Source of the DNA: Oscillospiraceae bacterium
GTDB taxonomy: Bacteria > Bacillota > Clostridia > Oscillospirales > Ruminococcaceae
Length of the DNA: 64,000 nucleotides
NCBI GenBank assembly: GCA_017432285.1
Contig: JAFRJM010000010.1
Location: 1 to 64,000 of the forward strand
Reading direction: 5' to 3'
Part shown: piece after piece, positions 51,351-59,965 of the stretch
How the letters are laid out: each line of letters begins with the position of its first letter
Numbering within the stretch: the first letter of the stretch is position 1
Translations under genes and position numbers: made by a program
The notes under the pieces: model-generated
What the model saw: the letters and a program-made list of their open reading frames with translations, nothing else
The model's database searches: none
What the model was told of the DNA's origin: nothing

Positions 51351-53579
51351 CTAGGCAGTATTAATATTGATCAGTTTGAGATTACCGGACAGCAGATCCT
51401 TTATAGTAATCAGTGCTTTCCTCTCTTTATACCTGGCTGTCTGATCCTCTTCCAATATAGAAACTATCAGCCGGTCCTCTCCGGCTTCACCAAGAACAGT
51501 GACAGGAACTTTTAGGCCATTCACATCAGTATGCAGATCGATCGGAATGACATCGCCGGTTTCAATATCCACTCCAACCTGAGAAAGCCTAGTTAAAGTC
51601 GAATACGCAGTTGAAATATCTCCTGACAGATACCCAAGCAAAACATAGTGGCTGAAAAAGCCTGATATAAAGATATCCTTGCCAGATTCCAGATCGGATA
51701 ATGTCGATTTCAATCCCGCTGAACTGATGTCGTCTACTATTACGGTACTCTCCAGAGTGGAGGTGTTGACGGAAACGACAGACACTTTTCCACCATCTAT
51801 GAAATGGAGACACAGCAGGCAATTTCCATATGGCTCAACAGTCATCTCACCATCAGCAAAACTTACTATGCTTCTCTCCACGAGAGTACAGAACTCTATC
51901 TCCTTGATCTTGTGGGTCATGCCTGTGATCTCGTCAACGATAAATCCCCTGTCAGTAACTCCAAGGAATCTCAGCTGATCAGCAGAAGAGTTCATCATAT
52001 AAACAGTCGAATATCTTCTGCTGTTGATGTTAAGTTCTCCCAGCTCAAAGATCCGTCTGTTTCCTTCTTCGCGTTCGACAATCCTTGAAAGCACGAAAAC
52101 CGCGGAATCATCCGAGACTGCTATCCTGGCATTATTCATCGGGAAAGACACGTCTGATGCAAAGATTATTGGATTACCGTCGGGTACTCCCTCATTAGTC
52201 TTTATCTCTATCCGACTTGCTTCTGTGAGCGGACTAATGACGACACTTCCGCTCTGGGCAGTCCTGCTTGAGTAAAACAGCAGAACGTGATCTTTCATCA
52301 AAACCGGAACAACTGTCGATCTGTCCCCATGACCCAGATATGATTCGCATGTGCTCCCGTCATGGCTGCATCCGTCAACTGAACACAGATACCTGCTTGA
52401 CCCGGATTCATAGTCTATATATGTAAGATATTTACCGTTCAGGCCATCAGAAACCTGAAGGTAACCTTCGTCAGAACCGTATCCTGAAGGATCCTCCATC
52501 ATGTTCCTCGTCTCATATCTGTCAGGCTGTTCGAGCACAAACAGTTTTGCCGCATCTGTACCGCAACTTACGATCGTGAGCACGCAAAAGGCCAATGCCA
52601 CAGCAGAGGCAATTCTACTGCGTTTTCTGTATGCTATAGAATGCTTTATCCTCTTTTTAACATCGGTATCTGAAAATCCTACATGTTCAGGCATCATCCT
52701 TCTGTCGTTGCTGGCGAAGGCAAGCAGGGCTCTGCAGTATGCTGATGTTAATGCATCACCGGTATTCAGGACAGTTTCATCACAACTCTCCTCCTGATCC
52801 CTCTCCATCAGCTTAAATGCGATCCAGACAAGCGGATTAAACCAGTGGATACAAACAATAAAGAACGCTATTCCTTTTGCGAGATGGTCCCCTCTTCTGA
52901 TATGCGCTTTCTCATGCATGACACAAAGATCTTTCGTCTGTCCGGTAAGCCCATAAGGAAGATATATAGTCGGCCTGATAAGCCCGAAAACAAACGGGCT
53001 GCTAATATCTCCAGACAGCCTATTCCCCTCTCCATCAGGTGTCGAGAACCTAAGTTTTCTCCATAGTCTGACAGCGGATAAGACACTGTACGAAACGAGA
53101 ATGATAAATACTATACACCAGACAATGAGTAACAGTTTCTCAATGTCTATGCTTAGCGCTCTGCCTGTATTTGCTCCGATGGGTTCTGCAACAGCTACCT
53201 CTGATACATGTTCTGATCTGATGATCTCAGAAGACGTCTGTACTCCTGTCATAAGATCTGTATTCATTTCCGAGGCAGTTCCGTTTGCAACTGCCGGCCT
53301 CAGAATATACGCAGCAGAATCTGAAGCTTCTGAGGCTGTTATAGACGCTCGTTCCATCACAGTACTCTGACTGCCTTTTATCCTGCACAAAAGTGTGTAC
53401 AGACTCCAGTTCCAGGATACTGTTCTCGATACTGTCAGTCGGAGCCATACAACGCTCCAAAGCAAATAAGAATACTTTTTGGGAGCGTTCTTCAACAGAT
53501 AACGCACACAAAGCACGACGATAATCGTCATGCTTCCTATGCGGGATAATTCCAATATCTGTGAAAACAGTGAATGCAT
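51351..53579 (-). CDS. BlaR1-like M56 membrane metalloprotease with propeller-type sensor
   Basis: 742 residues. N-terminal helices (about 17-30, 150-168, 234-255), zinc protease motif HEKAH (222-226) with the ERDQEESCDETVL acid segment, then a final helix (about 322-338). The next 400 residues lie outside the membrane. They lack the STYK/penicillin-binding sensor of true BlaR1 and instead look like repeated beta-strand blades; LCSVDGCSHDGSTCESYLG resembles the Cys-His motif of clostridial DUF5050-like propeller proteins. On sensing a signal, M56 proteins cut their BlaI-type repressor. Five bases after the repressor gene. Confidence 0.5.
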   Translation of the reverse strand: MHSLFSQILELSRIGSMTIIVVLCVRYLLKNAPKKYSYLLWSVVWLRLTVSRTVSWNWSLYTLLCRIKGSQSTVMERASITASEASDSAAYILRPAVANGTASEMNTDLMTGVQTSSEIIRSEHVSEVAVAEPIGANTGRALSIDIEKLLLIVWCIVFIILVSYSVLSAVRLWRKLRFSTPDGEGNRLSGDISSPFVFGLIRPTIYLPYGLTGQTKDLCVMHEKAHIRRGDHLAKGIAFFIVCIHWFNPLVWIAFKLMERDQEESCDETVLNTGDALTSAYCRALLAFASNDRRMMPEHVGFSDTDVKKRIKHSIAYRKRSRIASAVALAFCVLTIVSCGTDAAKLFVLEQPDRYETRNMMEDPSGYGSDEGYLQVSDGLNGKYLTYIDYESGSSRYLCSVDGCSHDGSTCESYLGHGDRSTVVPVLMKDHVLLFYSSRTAQSGSVVISPLTEASRIEIKTNEGVPDGNPIIFASDVSFPMNNARIAVSDDSAVFVLSRIVEREEGNRRIFELGELNINSRRYSTVYMMNSSADQLRFLGVTDRGFIVDEITGMTHKIKEIEFCTLVERSIVSFADGEMTVEPYGNCLLCLHFIDGGKVSVVSVNTSTLESTVIVDDISSAGLKSTLSDLESGKDIFISGFFSHYVLLGYLSGDISTAYSTLTRLSQVGVDIETGDVIPIDLHTDVNGLKVPVTVLGEAGEDRLIVSILEEDQTARYKERKALITIKDLLSGNLKLININTA

Positions 53580-53583
53580 TAAA

Positions 53584-53943
53584 CTACTCCATGAATCTAT
53601 CTATAAGTTCTTTTAGTTCTTCCGCTTCTTCTTTGGAGATCTTCTTCCCTCCGAGGAACGCTGTCAGGAACTGCGGCAGTGAACCGTCGAATGCTTCCTC
53701 TACAAATCGTGTGCTTTCTTCTCTCTGGACCTCATCCTGTGCCACTTTAGAAGTGACTACAGCATCCATGTTCTGAAGCACCCCTTTGTTTTCCATTCTT
53801 TTAAGCACAGTATATGTCGTTGATTTCTTCCAGCCGAATTCATTTTGGCAGATCTTTGCCAGTTCAGGTGATGATACTGGCTCTCTCGACCATATGATAT
53901 TCATGAATCTGAGCTCCATATCGCTCAATCTGACTTTATACAT
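53584..53943 (-). CDS. BlaI/MecI/CopY-type repressor
   Basis: 119 residues from the ATG at 53941-53943 (AAGGGTG upstream); the frame is open much further but runs through the promoter. Winged-helix N-terminus: LSDMELRFMNIIW, KKSTTYTVLKRMENKGVL; C-terminal dimer helices with EEAFDGSLPQFLTAF. The usual cleavage and dimer region is present. Represses its own operon and is degraded by the M56 protease encoded next to it. Confidence 0.5.
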   Translation of the reverse strand: MYKVRLSDMELRFMNIIWSREPVSSPELAKICQNEFGWKKSTTYTVLKRMENKGVLQNMDAVVTSKVAQDEVQREESTRFVEEAFDGSLPQFLTAFLGGKKISKEEAEELKELIDRFME

Positions 53944-53960
53944 GTTGACACCCTTGCATT

Positions 53961-54012
53961 CTACAACTGTAGTTTGTATACACATGATAATCTCACATTC
54001 TACATTTGTCAA
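53961..54012 (-). promoter_or_regulatory. blaI-M56 promoter with TACA-NN-TGTA operators
   Basis: -35 TTGACA (54007-54012), 17-base spacer, -10 TATCAT (53984-53989). A perfect palindrome CTACAACTGTAG at 53961-53972 matches the BlaI/CopY operator core TACA-NN-TGTA, just after the promoter; TACATTTGTC at 54001-54010 is a near match overlapping the -35. Autorepression is expected. Confidence 0.5.
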
Positions 54013-54025
54013 CTGCAAACCGCAC

Positions 54026-54056
54026 AAAAAAACCCGGATTTTTTCCGGGCTTTTTG
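54026..54056 (-). terminator. Terminator after rplL
   Basis: CCCGGA and TCCGGG with A/T-rich arms and T-runs on both sides, 24 bases after the rplL stop. It separates the ribosomal operon from blaI. Confidence 0.5.
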
Positions 54057-54079
54057 ATAACACTTGAAAACCGAGATAA

Positions 54080-54451
54080 TTATTTGACCTCGACAGTTGC
54101 GCCTGCCTCTTTGAGCTTCTTCTCGATCTCGTCTGCTTCCTCTTTGGAGATGCCGGCTTTGACGGTCTTCGGAGCAGCGTCAACAAGCTCTTTGGATTCC
54201 TTCAGACCAAGTCCGAGGATGTCCTTGACAGCCTTGATAACGTTCATCTTTGTCTCGCCGATCTCTTTCAGAACGACTTCGTACTCGCTCTTCTCTTCTG
54301 CAACAGGAGCATCAGCAGCGGCTACGGGGCCGGCAACTGCTGTGGCAGCAGCGGAAACACCAAACTCTTCTTCGATTGCTTTAACGAGCTGTGAAAGCTC
54401 CATAACGGTCATACCTTTGATCTCTTCGATCATCTTTGCGATATCAGCCAT
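54080..54451 (-). CDS. rplL: Ribosomal protein L7/L12
   Basis: 123 residues: N-terminal dimer part ([13 protein letters not shown]), Ala-rich hinge, and C-terminal domain [20 protein letters not shown] with [20 protein letters not shown]. Forms the ribosomal stalk that recruits translation factors. Here it is the last gene of its unit; rpoB does not follow. Confidence 0.5.
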   Translation of the reverse strand: MADIAKMIEEIKGMTVMELSQLVKAIEEEFGVSAAATAVAGPVAAADAPVAEEKSEYEVVLKEIGETKMNVIKAVKDILGLGLKESKELVDAAPKTVKAGISKEEADEIEKKLKEAGATVEVK

Positions 54452-54498
54452 AGTAATAATCCTTCCTTAAAATCATAAATGTAAGTTTTAATTTAAAA

Positions 54499-54999
54499 TC
54501 AAGCAGATTCCTTCTGCTCACGCACTGCGTCCAAGCCGCGTGCAAGGGATGCAATGATGCCATTGAACGATCCGGCGACCTGAGCGATCAATCCTTCGCG
54601 TCCCGGCAGCTTTGCGAGACTGCGGATCATTGCGAGATCCACCTTCTGTCCATCGATAAAACCGGCCTTGATGTTGAACTTATCTGTATACTGTGAAGCA
54701 TACTTGTTCAGAACACGGCAAGGGGCGATCTCATCTTCACTGATTGCTACAGCGACTGTACCGACAAGATCCTCTACGAGATCATGCATGCCAACGTTTT
54801 CGCAAGCGTGACGCATGATGTTGTTCTTAATGACCTTGTACTCGACGTTTGCCTCACGCAACTCTTTGCGGAGCGCTGTGTCATCAGCAACATTAATGCC
54901 ACGATAGTCGACAAGAACGACTGCATTTGATTTCTCCAGCTTCTCTACAAGAGCGGAAACGGCAGCTTTCTTCTCTTCAATAATCTTAGCATTTGCCAT
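54499..54999 (-). CDS. rplJ: Ribosomal protein L10
   Basis: 166 residues. NAVVLVDYRGINVADDT and VKNNIMRHA-type region match L10. Anchors L12 dimers on the ribosome and, with them, controls its own synthesis through the leader upstream. Start with AGGAGG upstream in the leader end. Confidence 0.5.
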   Translation of the reverse strand: MANAKIIEEKKAAVSALVEKLEKSNAVVLVDYRGINVADDTALRKELREANVEYKVIKNNIMRHACENVGMHDLVEDLVGTVAVAISEDEIAPCRVLNKYASQYTDKFNIKAGFIDGQKVDLAMIRSLAKLPGREGLIAQVAGSFNGIIASLARGLDAVREQKESA

Positions 55000-55033
55000 C
55001 TAGTTATTACCTCCTGTTTTCAGTGTGTGGTGA

Positions 55034-55068
55034 AAACAAAAACCCTCCTCAGCGCATACCGAGGAGGG
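55034..55068 (-). terminator. Attenuator in the L10 leader
   Basis: CCCTCCTC and GAGGAGGG with a 10-base loop, followed on the minus strand by TTTTTGTTTT, 35 bases before rplJ. Acts as a premature stop when the L10-L12 complex binds the leader. Confidence 0.5.
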
Positions 55069-55172
55069 ATAAACCTTCATGAAACAAAACATGATAAATG
55101 TTTTTGCTTTCATCCTCGGCAGGTGGACCGAAGTCCTTTACGTTTTCACACCTGCTGTCTTTGGACAGCCAA
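55069..55172 (-). promoter_or_regulatory. L10 leader RNA (L10-L12 binding site)
   Basis: The minus strand between promoter and attenuator has GGCTGTCCAAAGACAGCAGGTG-like kink-turn and loop sequence (positions 55149-55170) that mimics the 23S rRNA site for L10(L12)4. Standard autoregulation of rplJL in Bacillota. Confidence 0.5.
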
Positions 55173-55175
55173 ATT

Positions 55176-55204
55176 ATTATACTTTACACCTTATATGGTG
55201 TCAA
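55176..55204 (-). promoter_or_regulatory. Consensus promoter of rplJ-rplL
   Basis: -35 TTGACA (55199-55204), 17-base spacer, -10 TATAAT (55176-55181), both perfect. Its -35 lies just before the rplA stop at 55212. Confidence 0.5.
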
Positions 55205-55211
55205 GCGCATA

Positions 55212-55925
55212 TTATTGCTGGGTATAGTTGACGTTCATGTACTTGTTTGTGAGTACCTTTACGCCAGGGCCCATTGTGGAAGCTACAACGCAGGATCTGA
55301 TGTACTGACCCTTTGCAGCTGCCGGTTTTGCCTTGATGATGGCCTCGATCAGTGTCTCAAAGTTCTCTGTGAGCTTCTCTTCACCGAAGGAAACTTTGCC
55401 GATCGGGCAGTGGATGATGTTGGTCTTGTCGAGACGATACTCGATCTTACCAGCTTTAGCATCTTTAACTGCTCTTGCAACATCAGGGGTAACTGTTCCT
55501 ACCTTGGGGTTCGGCATCAAGCCGCGGGGTCCAAGAATACGGCCAAGACGACCGACGACGGGCATCATGTCCGGAGCGGCGATAACTGCGTCGAAATCCA
55601 TGAAGTTTTCCTTCTGGATCCTCTCAGCGAGTTCTTCTGCACCAACGATCTCTGCGCCTGCTGCTTCAGCTGCACGGGCGGCATCGCCCTTTGCAAATAC
55701 GGCAACACGTACGGTTCTGCCTGTTCCGTTCGGAAGAACGACGGAACCACGGACCTGCTGGTCTGCGTGACGGCCATCAACACCGAGTCTGATGTGCATC
55801 TCAACTGTCTCGTCGAACTTTGCGGTTGCGGTCTGGCAAACCAGGTTCAGAGCTTCATTTGTGTCATACAATTTGGTGCGGTCTACATTCTTCGCACTCT
55901 CTAAAAATCTCTTACCGTGCTTCAT
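55212..55925 (-). CDS. rplA: Ribosomal protein L1
   Basis: 237 residues, full length. [16 protein letters not shown] opening, [33 protein letters not shown]. Forms the L1 stalk of the ribosome. Its start overlaps the rplK stop (TAATG). Confidence 0.5.
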   Translation of the reverse strand: MKHGKRFLESAKNVDRTKLYDTNEALNLVCQTATAKFDETVEMHIRLGVDGRHADQQVRGSVVLPNGTGRTVRVAVFAKGDAARAAEAAGAEIVGAEELAERIQKENFMDFDAVIAAPDMMPVVGRLGRILGPRGLMPNPKVGTVTPDVARAVKDAKAGKIEYRLDKTNIIHCPIGKVSFGEEKLTENFETLIEAIIKAKPAAAKGQYIRSCVVASTMGPGVKVLTNKYMNVNYTQQ

Positions 55926-56359
55926 TATTTCTGACCTCCTTCAACAACAACACCCATGCTGCGTGCAGTGCCGGCGATCATGCTCATAGCTGCTTCGATC
56001 GAGGCTGCATTCAGGTCAGGCATTTTGGTCTCTGCGATCTTGCGGAGAGACTCCTGGGAAAGTGTACCAACTTTCTTCTTGTTGGGCTCACCGGAAGCTG
56101 TTTCCAGTCCGCATTCCTTTTTGATAAGGACTGCCGCAGGAGGGGTCTTCGTGATGAATGTGAATGAACGGTCTGCATAAACAGTGATAACGACAGGAAT
56201 GATAGTGCCCATGTTGGCTCTTGTTCTGTCGTTGAACTGCTTTGTGAACTCAACGATGTTCACACCGTGCTGACCAAGCGCCGGTCCTACAGGAGGAGCA
56301 GGAGTTGCCTGTCCGCCAGGGATCTGGAGCTTGATTAAGCCAGTAACTTTTTTAGCCAT
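55925..56359 (-). CDS. rplK: Ribosomal protein L11
   Basis: 144 residues. [20 protein letters not shown] and [12 protein letters not shown] are hallmark segments. Part of the GTPase centre. Start with GGAGG nine bases upstream; directly followed by rplA. Confidence 0.5.
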   Translation of the reverse strand: MAKKVTGLIKLQIPGGQATPAPPVGPALGQHGVNIVEFTKQFNDRTRANMGTIIPVVITVYADRSFTFITKTPPAAVLIKKECGLETASGEPNKKKVGTLSQESLRKIAETKMPDLNAASIEAAMSMIAGTARSMGVVVEGGQK

Positions 56360-56467
56360 TAATTAAATCCTCCATAGTGGTTTAATCGAACGCATAAGAA
56401 AAATTTACGTTCTCCCACGAGAGCATCTCTGCCCTCTCTACAAGCCGCATGCGGCTAGTATACATTT
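56360..56467 (-). promoter_or_regulatory. nusG-rplK intergenic leader with 14-base palindrome
   Basis: AGCCGCATGCGGCT (56443-56456) is a perfect palindrome directly after nusG, followed by GAGAGGGCAGAGATGCTCTC-type pairing. Such leader structures before rplK-rplA often serve L1 autoregulation; that role is inferred from position. Confidence 0.5.
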
Positions 56468-56986
56468 TTAAAGCGGCGACACTTCGGTGAGATCCATCTC
56501 TGCAGAAGTCTCTCTTCCGAACATTGACACGCGCACCTTGACGCGCTGTGTCTCGCCATCGATGGATTCGACTGTTCCGATGAAGCCTTCCATCTGTCCG
56601 CTGGTGATACGCACTGTATCCCCGATAGCATAGTTGACGCGGATCTCAGAATTTTCTACTCCGAGAGCATCGACCTCTGCCTGTGTCAGAGGAGTGGGCT
56701 TCGTTGTGGTTCCTACAAAACCGGTGACACCGTTAGCATTTCTAACGATGTACCATGACTCGTCAGTCATTACCATCTTTACCAGGACGTATCCCGGAAA
56801 AAGTTTTCTTTCATACTCTTTGCGCTTGTTGTCGCGGATCTCGACCACGTGTTCTGTCGGGATCTTGACTTCAAGTATATAATCCTGAAGTCTGCGGTTT
56901 TCGACAAGTTTTTCCAAGTTGGCCGCAACCTTATTCTCATACCCGGAATAAGTATGTACTACGTACCATTTTGCAGTTTCAGCCAT
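56468..56986 (-). CDS. nusG: Transcription factor NusG
   Basis: 172 residues: NGN domain (KWYVVHTYSGYENKVA, LFPGYVLVKM, GVTGFVGT) and C-terminal KOW domain (GDTVRITSGQMEGFIG). Binds RNA polymerase and couples it to the ribosome or Rho. Follows secE by 17 bases. Confidence 0.5.
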   Translation of the reverse strand: MAETAKWYVVHTYSGYENKVAANLEKLVENRRLQDYILEVKIPTEHVVEIRDNKRKEYERKLFPGYVLVKMVMTDESWYIVRNANGVTGFVGTTTKPTPLTQAEVDALGVENSEIRVNYAIGDTVRITSGQMEGFIGTVESIDGETQRVKVRVSMFGRETSAEMDLTEVSPL

Positions 56987-57003
56987 TTGTTGATCCTCTC
57001 CTG

Positions 57004-57222
57004 TTAGAATTGTTTCAGCAGCAGATCACGAAGGAAAGCAAAAATGTAGTCAATGCCCCAAGTAAGTATTGCAAAAACGAGGACCATTGCGAGAATAACC
57101 ACAACGTTATTCCATACCTGTTTCTTGCTGGGCCAGACTATTTTCTTGAATTCGCCCTTGGCGTCCTTGAAATACTTAGCAAAACGCGCAAAAAAGCCGG
57201 GTTTCTTAGTCTTGTCTGCCAT
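57004..57222 (-). CDS. secE: Preprotein translocase subunit SecE
   Basis: 72 residues: FKDAKGEFKKIVWPSKKQV amphipathic helix followed by one transmembrane helix (about 37-58). Stabilises SecY. Normal small Gram-positive form. Eleven bases after rpmG. Confidence 0.5.
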   Translation of the reverse strand: MADKTKKPGFFARFAKYFKDAKGEFKKIVWPSKKQVWNNVVVILAMVLVFAILTWGIDYIFAFLRDLLLKQF

Positions 57223-57233
57223 CTTATCTCCCC

Positions 57234-57383
57234 TTATTTTGTTTCACGGTGGAGCGTATGCTTACGGCATGACGGGCAATACTTGTTGAACTCGATACGA
57301 TCTGGGTTATTCTTTTTGTTTTTCATTGTGTCGTAATTGCGACGTTTGCACTCTGTGCACGCTAACGTAATCTTGACTCTCAT
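57234..57383 (-). CDS. rpmG: Ribosomal protein L33
   Basis: 49 residues translated by hand from the ATG at 57381-57383 to TAA at 57234-57236: [19 protein letters not shown] at the start, then [10 protein letters not shown]. The two CxxC pairs make it the zinc-binding form of L33. GGAGG lies 12 bases upstream. First gene of the rpmG-secE-nusG-rplK-rplA run. Confidence 0.5.
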   Translation of the reverse strand: MRVKITLACTECKRRNYDTMKNKKNNPDRIEFNKYCPSCRKHTLHRETK

Positions 57384-57492
57384 TTTCTATCGGCACCTCC
57401 ATTAGTTTTCCGCATCCGCGGATCAGCCTCCCTCCAAGCGGCGGTGTAAAAAATCGCACACAAAAAAAGAACCCGCTTAAAGAGGTACGACT

Positions 57493-57521
57493 AATATACC
57501 AAAGTGCAAGTTCAATGTCAA
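57493..57521 (-). promoter_or_regulatory. Promoter of rpmG-secE-nusG-rplK-rplA
   Basis: -35 TTGACA (57516-57521), 17-base spacer, -10 TATATT (57493-57498). Leader of about 100 bases to rpmG, holding no recognised element. Confidence 0.5.
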
Positions 57522-57584
57522 CATAAAAAATAACGTTTTTTCGCCTTTTTTCTGGTGTTTTTTTGCTGTATCCGGGTTACGCGT

Positions 57585-57613
57585 TTGTACTTTCTCCGTC
57601 CCTATGATAATAT
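57585..57613 (+). promoter_or_regulatory. Promoter of the ddl-murI unit
   Basis: -35 TTGTAC (57585-57590), 17-base spacer, -10 TAATAT (57608-57613), about 40 bases ahead of the ddl start. Confidence 0.5.
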
Positions 57614-57656
57614 ACATGCAAGCACTAAAAATAATAACATATTTAAGAGGTTTGAC

Positions 57657-58727
57657 ATGAAAAAAATCGGTGTATTATTTGGCGGCGTTTCCAGCGAACA
57701 TGCAGTCTCATGCCTGTCTGCAGCATCCATCATCCCAAACATTCCTAGAAACAAATATGATCTTGTTCTCGTAGGGATCACTAAAGACGGAAGATGGCTC
57801 CGCTTCTCCGGTGACATGGACGCGCTGGCTAATGACACCTGGGATCAGGATCCATCCTGTGTTCCGTGCATCCTCTCCCCTGACCGGGCTACACATGGCT
57901 TCGTCCAGATGAATCCGGACGGAACAGCTGAGTCAATCTACGTTGATGCTGTCTTCCCGGTACTTCACGGAAAGAACGGTGAAGACGGAACGATGCAGGG
58001 GCTGTTCATGCTTGCAGGTATCCCGTTCGTGGGATGCGATCTGCTCGCTTCTGCTGTATGCATGGATAAGACAGTCACTGACATGCTCCTTGATTATCAC
58101 GGTATACGCAGAGCAGAATGGCGTTTCATCACCAAAGCAAACAAAGATAAAGTTGATGCTTTTGCAGATGAGTGCGAGAAAGCCCTTGGATACCCGATGT
58201 TCGTCAAACCCGCGAATGCAGGATCTTCGATCGGTGTTTCCAAAGCAAGGAACAGAGAGGAATTCTTCGCAGCGGTTGAAGAGGCATTCCGCCACGACGC
58301 AAAAGTCATCGCTGAACGCGAGATCGTCGGCCAGGAGATCGAATGCGCTGTACTCGGAAACGATGAACCTACTGCTTCCGTTCTCGGAGAGATTGCTTCG
58401 GGTGCAGACTTCTACGATTATGATGATAAATATATCAATGATGTGAGCGAACTGTTCATTCCGGCAAGGGTCTCGGAAGAAAAATCCGACGAGATCCGGA
58501 AGATCGCTGTGGAAGCATATAAGGTGCTCGGATGCACCGGACTTTCCCGTGTCGACTTCCTGCTTGAAAAAGCGACCGGTATCCCATATCTTAATGAGCT
58601 TAATACCCTCCCCGGCTTTACATCTATCAGTATGTATCCGAAACTGTGTGATGCGTCTGGAATAGTATATCCTGATCTGCTGTCGAAACTCATCGAACTA
58701 TCATTTGAACGTACAGAGGAGATCTGA
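57657..58727 (+). CDS. ddl: D-alanine-D-alanine ligase
   Basis: 356 residues from the ATG at 57657 (AAGAGG six bases upstream; the longer frame from 57555 lacks one). LFGGVSSEHAVS opening, PVLHGKNGEDG, FVKPANAGSSIGV, FYDYDDKYIND omega loop and NELNTLPGFTSISMYP end. The Tyr/Lys-containing omega loop matches D-Ala-D-Ala ligases, not the VanA D-lactate type. Supplies the dipeptide for peptidoglycan stem peptides. Confidence 0.5.
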   Translation: MKKIGVLFGGVSSEHAVSCLSAASIIPNIPRNKYDLVLVGITKDGRWLRFSGDMDALANDTWDQDPSCVPCILSPDRATHGFVQMNPDGTAESIYVDAVFPVLHGKNGEDGTMQGLFMLAGIPFVGCDLLASAVCMDKTVTDMLLDYHGIRRAEWRFITKANKDKVDAFADECEKALGYPMFVKPANAGSSIGVSKARNREEFFAAVEEAFRHDAKVIAEREIVGQEIECAVLGNDEPTASVLGEIASGADFYDYDDKYINDVSELFIPARVSEEKSDEIRKIAVEAYKVLGCTGLSRVDFLLEKATGIPYLNELNTLPGFTSISMYPKLCDASGIVYPDLLSKLIELSFERTEEI

Positions 58728-58729
58728 AA

Positions 58730-59536
58730 TTGGATAACCGTGCTATCGGTGTTTTTGATTCCGGTCTGGGCGGTCTCACCGCCGTCAAGGAACTGAAAAA
58801 ACTGCTTCCCTGTGAAAAGATCGTCTTTTTGGGAGATACTGCACGTTTGCCCTATGGCATTCATGACAGAGAGACAATCTGCAAATATGCACAGGATGAT
58901 ATAAGGTTCCTTTTGTCTAAGGATGTAAAGATTATCATCGCAGCATGCGGCACTGTATCATCAAACTTTCCGAAAGAAGACGCAGAAAACCTCCCTGTAC
59001 CTTTTATCGATATCATCAGTCCTACTGTTGAAGCGGCTGTTCGCCTTTCCAAAAACGGAACTATAGGTGTGCTTGGAACAGAGGCTACTATCTCCAGCAG
59101 AGCATTTGAGCGAGAAATACACAGGCTGGCACCTGATACCACGGTAGTATCAAAAGCGTGTCCGCTCTTCGTTCCTCTTGTTGAGAATGGTTACGGGGAT
59201 CCTGATGACCCCTTTATCCTTCATGTAGCAGAAGAATATCTGTTAGGCATTAGAGAAGCAGGCTGCGATACAGTGATACTCGGATGCACTCATTATCCTC
59301 ACCTGTCCCGTGTCATTCAAAAGATCCTCGGGCCAGATGTTACACTGATCAATTCAGGAATGGAGACAGCATCCGCCGCTTCTTACCTACTTCATGAAAA
59401 AGGATTAGAGACCTCAGGCACTGAAGGATGCGTTTCGTACTATGTGACTGAAAATCCTGAAAACTTCAATGAAAGAGCTTCGTTCTTCTTAGGCGAAGAG
59501 ATAACCCAGCAATTACTTAAAGTAGACCTTGTTTAG
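58730..59536 (+). CDS. murI: Glutamate racemase
   Basis: 268 residues starting at TTG (58730-58732) with GAGGAG eight bases upstream, two bases after the ddl stop. FDSGLGGLTAV, first Cys in AACGTVSSN and second Cys in LGCTHYPHL. The usual ACNTA reads ACGTV here: the Cys is kept but Asn is Gly. Makes D-glutamate for peptidoglycan. Together with ddl it is a wall-precursor operon. Confidence 0.5.
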   Translation: MDNRAIGVFDSGLGGLTAVKELKKLLPCEKIVFLGDTARLPYGIHDRETICKYAQDDIRFLLSKDVKIIIAACGTVSSNFPKEDAENLPVPFIDIISPTVEAAVRLSKNGTIGVLGTEATISSRAFEREIHRLAPDTTVVSKACPLFVPLVENGYGDPDDPFILHVAEEYLLGIREAGCDTVILGCTHYPHLSRVIQKILGPDVTLINSGMETASAASYLLHEKGLETSGTEGCVSYYVTENPENFNERASFFLGEEITQQLLKVDLV

Positions 59537-59541
59537 CAAAA

Positions 59542-59964
59542 ATGAAAAACGATTATTTGATCACAATTGATACTGTTCAGACGACCGACTCAGGAGACGA
59601 TTCTTTCTCCCTGTCGACTTTTGGCGAGTACGATTATACAAAAGAAAGAGCTGTCATTCGGTACGAGGACAGCGCAGCCACGGGATTTGAGGGTTGTGAG
59701 ACAGTCCTGAACATAAATGAGAACGGCGTTAGTATGGAACGCACCGGCGCTATATCCTCCCAGCTTGTCCTTGAAACAGGCAAGAAACACATGTGCCACT
59801 ATATGACCCCATACGGTGACCTGCCTCTCGGTGTCTATACCGAGGACATAAAGGACAACCTTTCTGAAAACGGAGGGACCCTTGATCTTCACTACACCCT
59901 GGATCTGAACGCAAATTTCTTTGCGCTCAACCACCTGAAGATCACGGTAAAAGAAAAGAACTGA
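59542..59964 (+). CDS. DUF1934 (YwiB-like) beta-barrel protein
   Basis: 140 residues, small calycin-like protein of the DUF1934 family (VERTGAISSQLVLETGKKH, TPYGDLPLGVYT). In Bacillus the gene ywiB lies directly before argS; here it lies directly before an ArgRS-like gene, so the old gene order is preserved. Function unknown. No obvious ribosome site; five bases after murI, so translation is likely coupled. Confidence 0.5.
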   Translation: MKNDYLITIDTVQTTDSGDDSFSLSTFGEYDYTKERAVIRYEDSAATGFEGCETVLNINENGVSMERTGAISSQLVLETGKKHMCHYMTPYGDLPLGVYTEDIKDNLSENGGTLDLHYTLDLNANFFALNHLKITVKEKN

Positions 59965-59965
59965 A

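Noticed and set aside
53944..54186. N-terminal extension of the BlaI-type repressor
   Set aside because: Would cover the operator, promoter and the rplL terminator, with low-complexity basic sequence unlike the family.
57384..57656. tRNA gene near secE/rpmG
   Set aside because: Some genomes have one there, but no cloverleaf or T-loop sequence is present; only promoters and leaders were seen.
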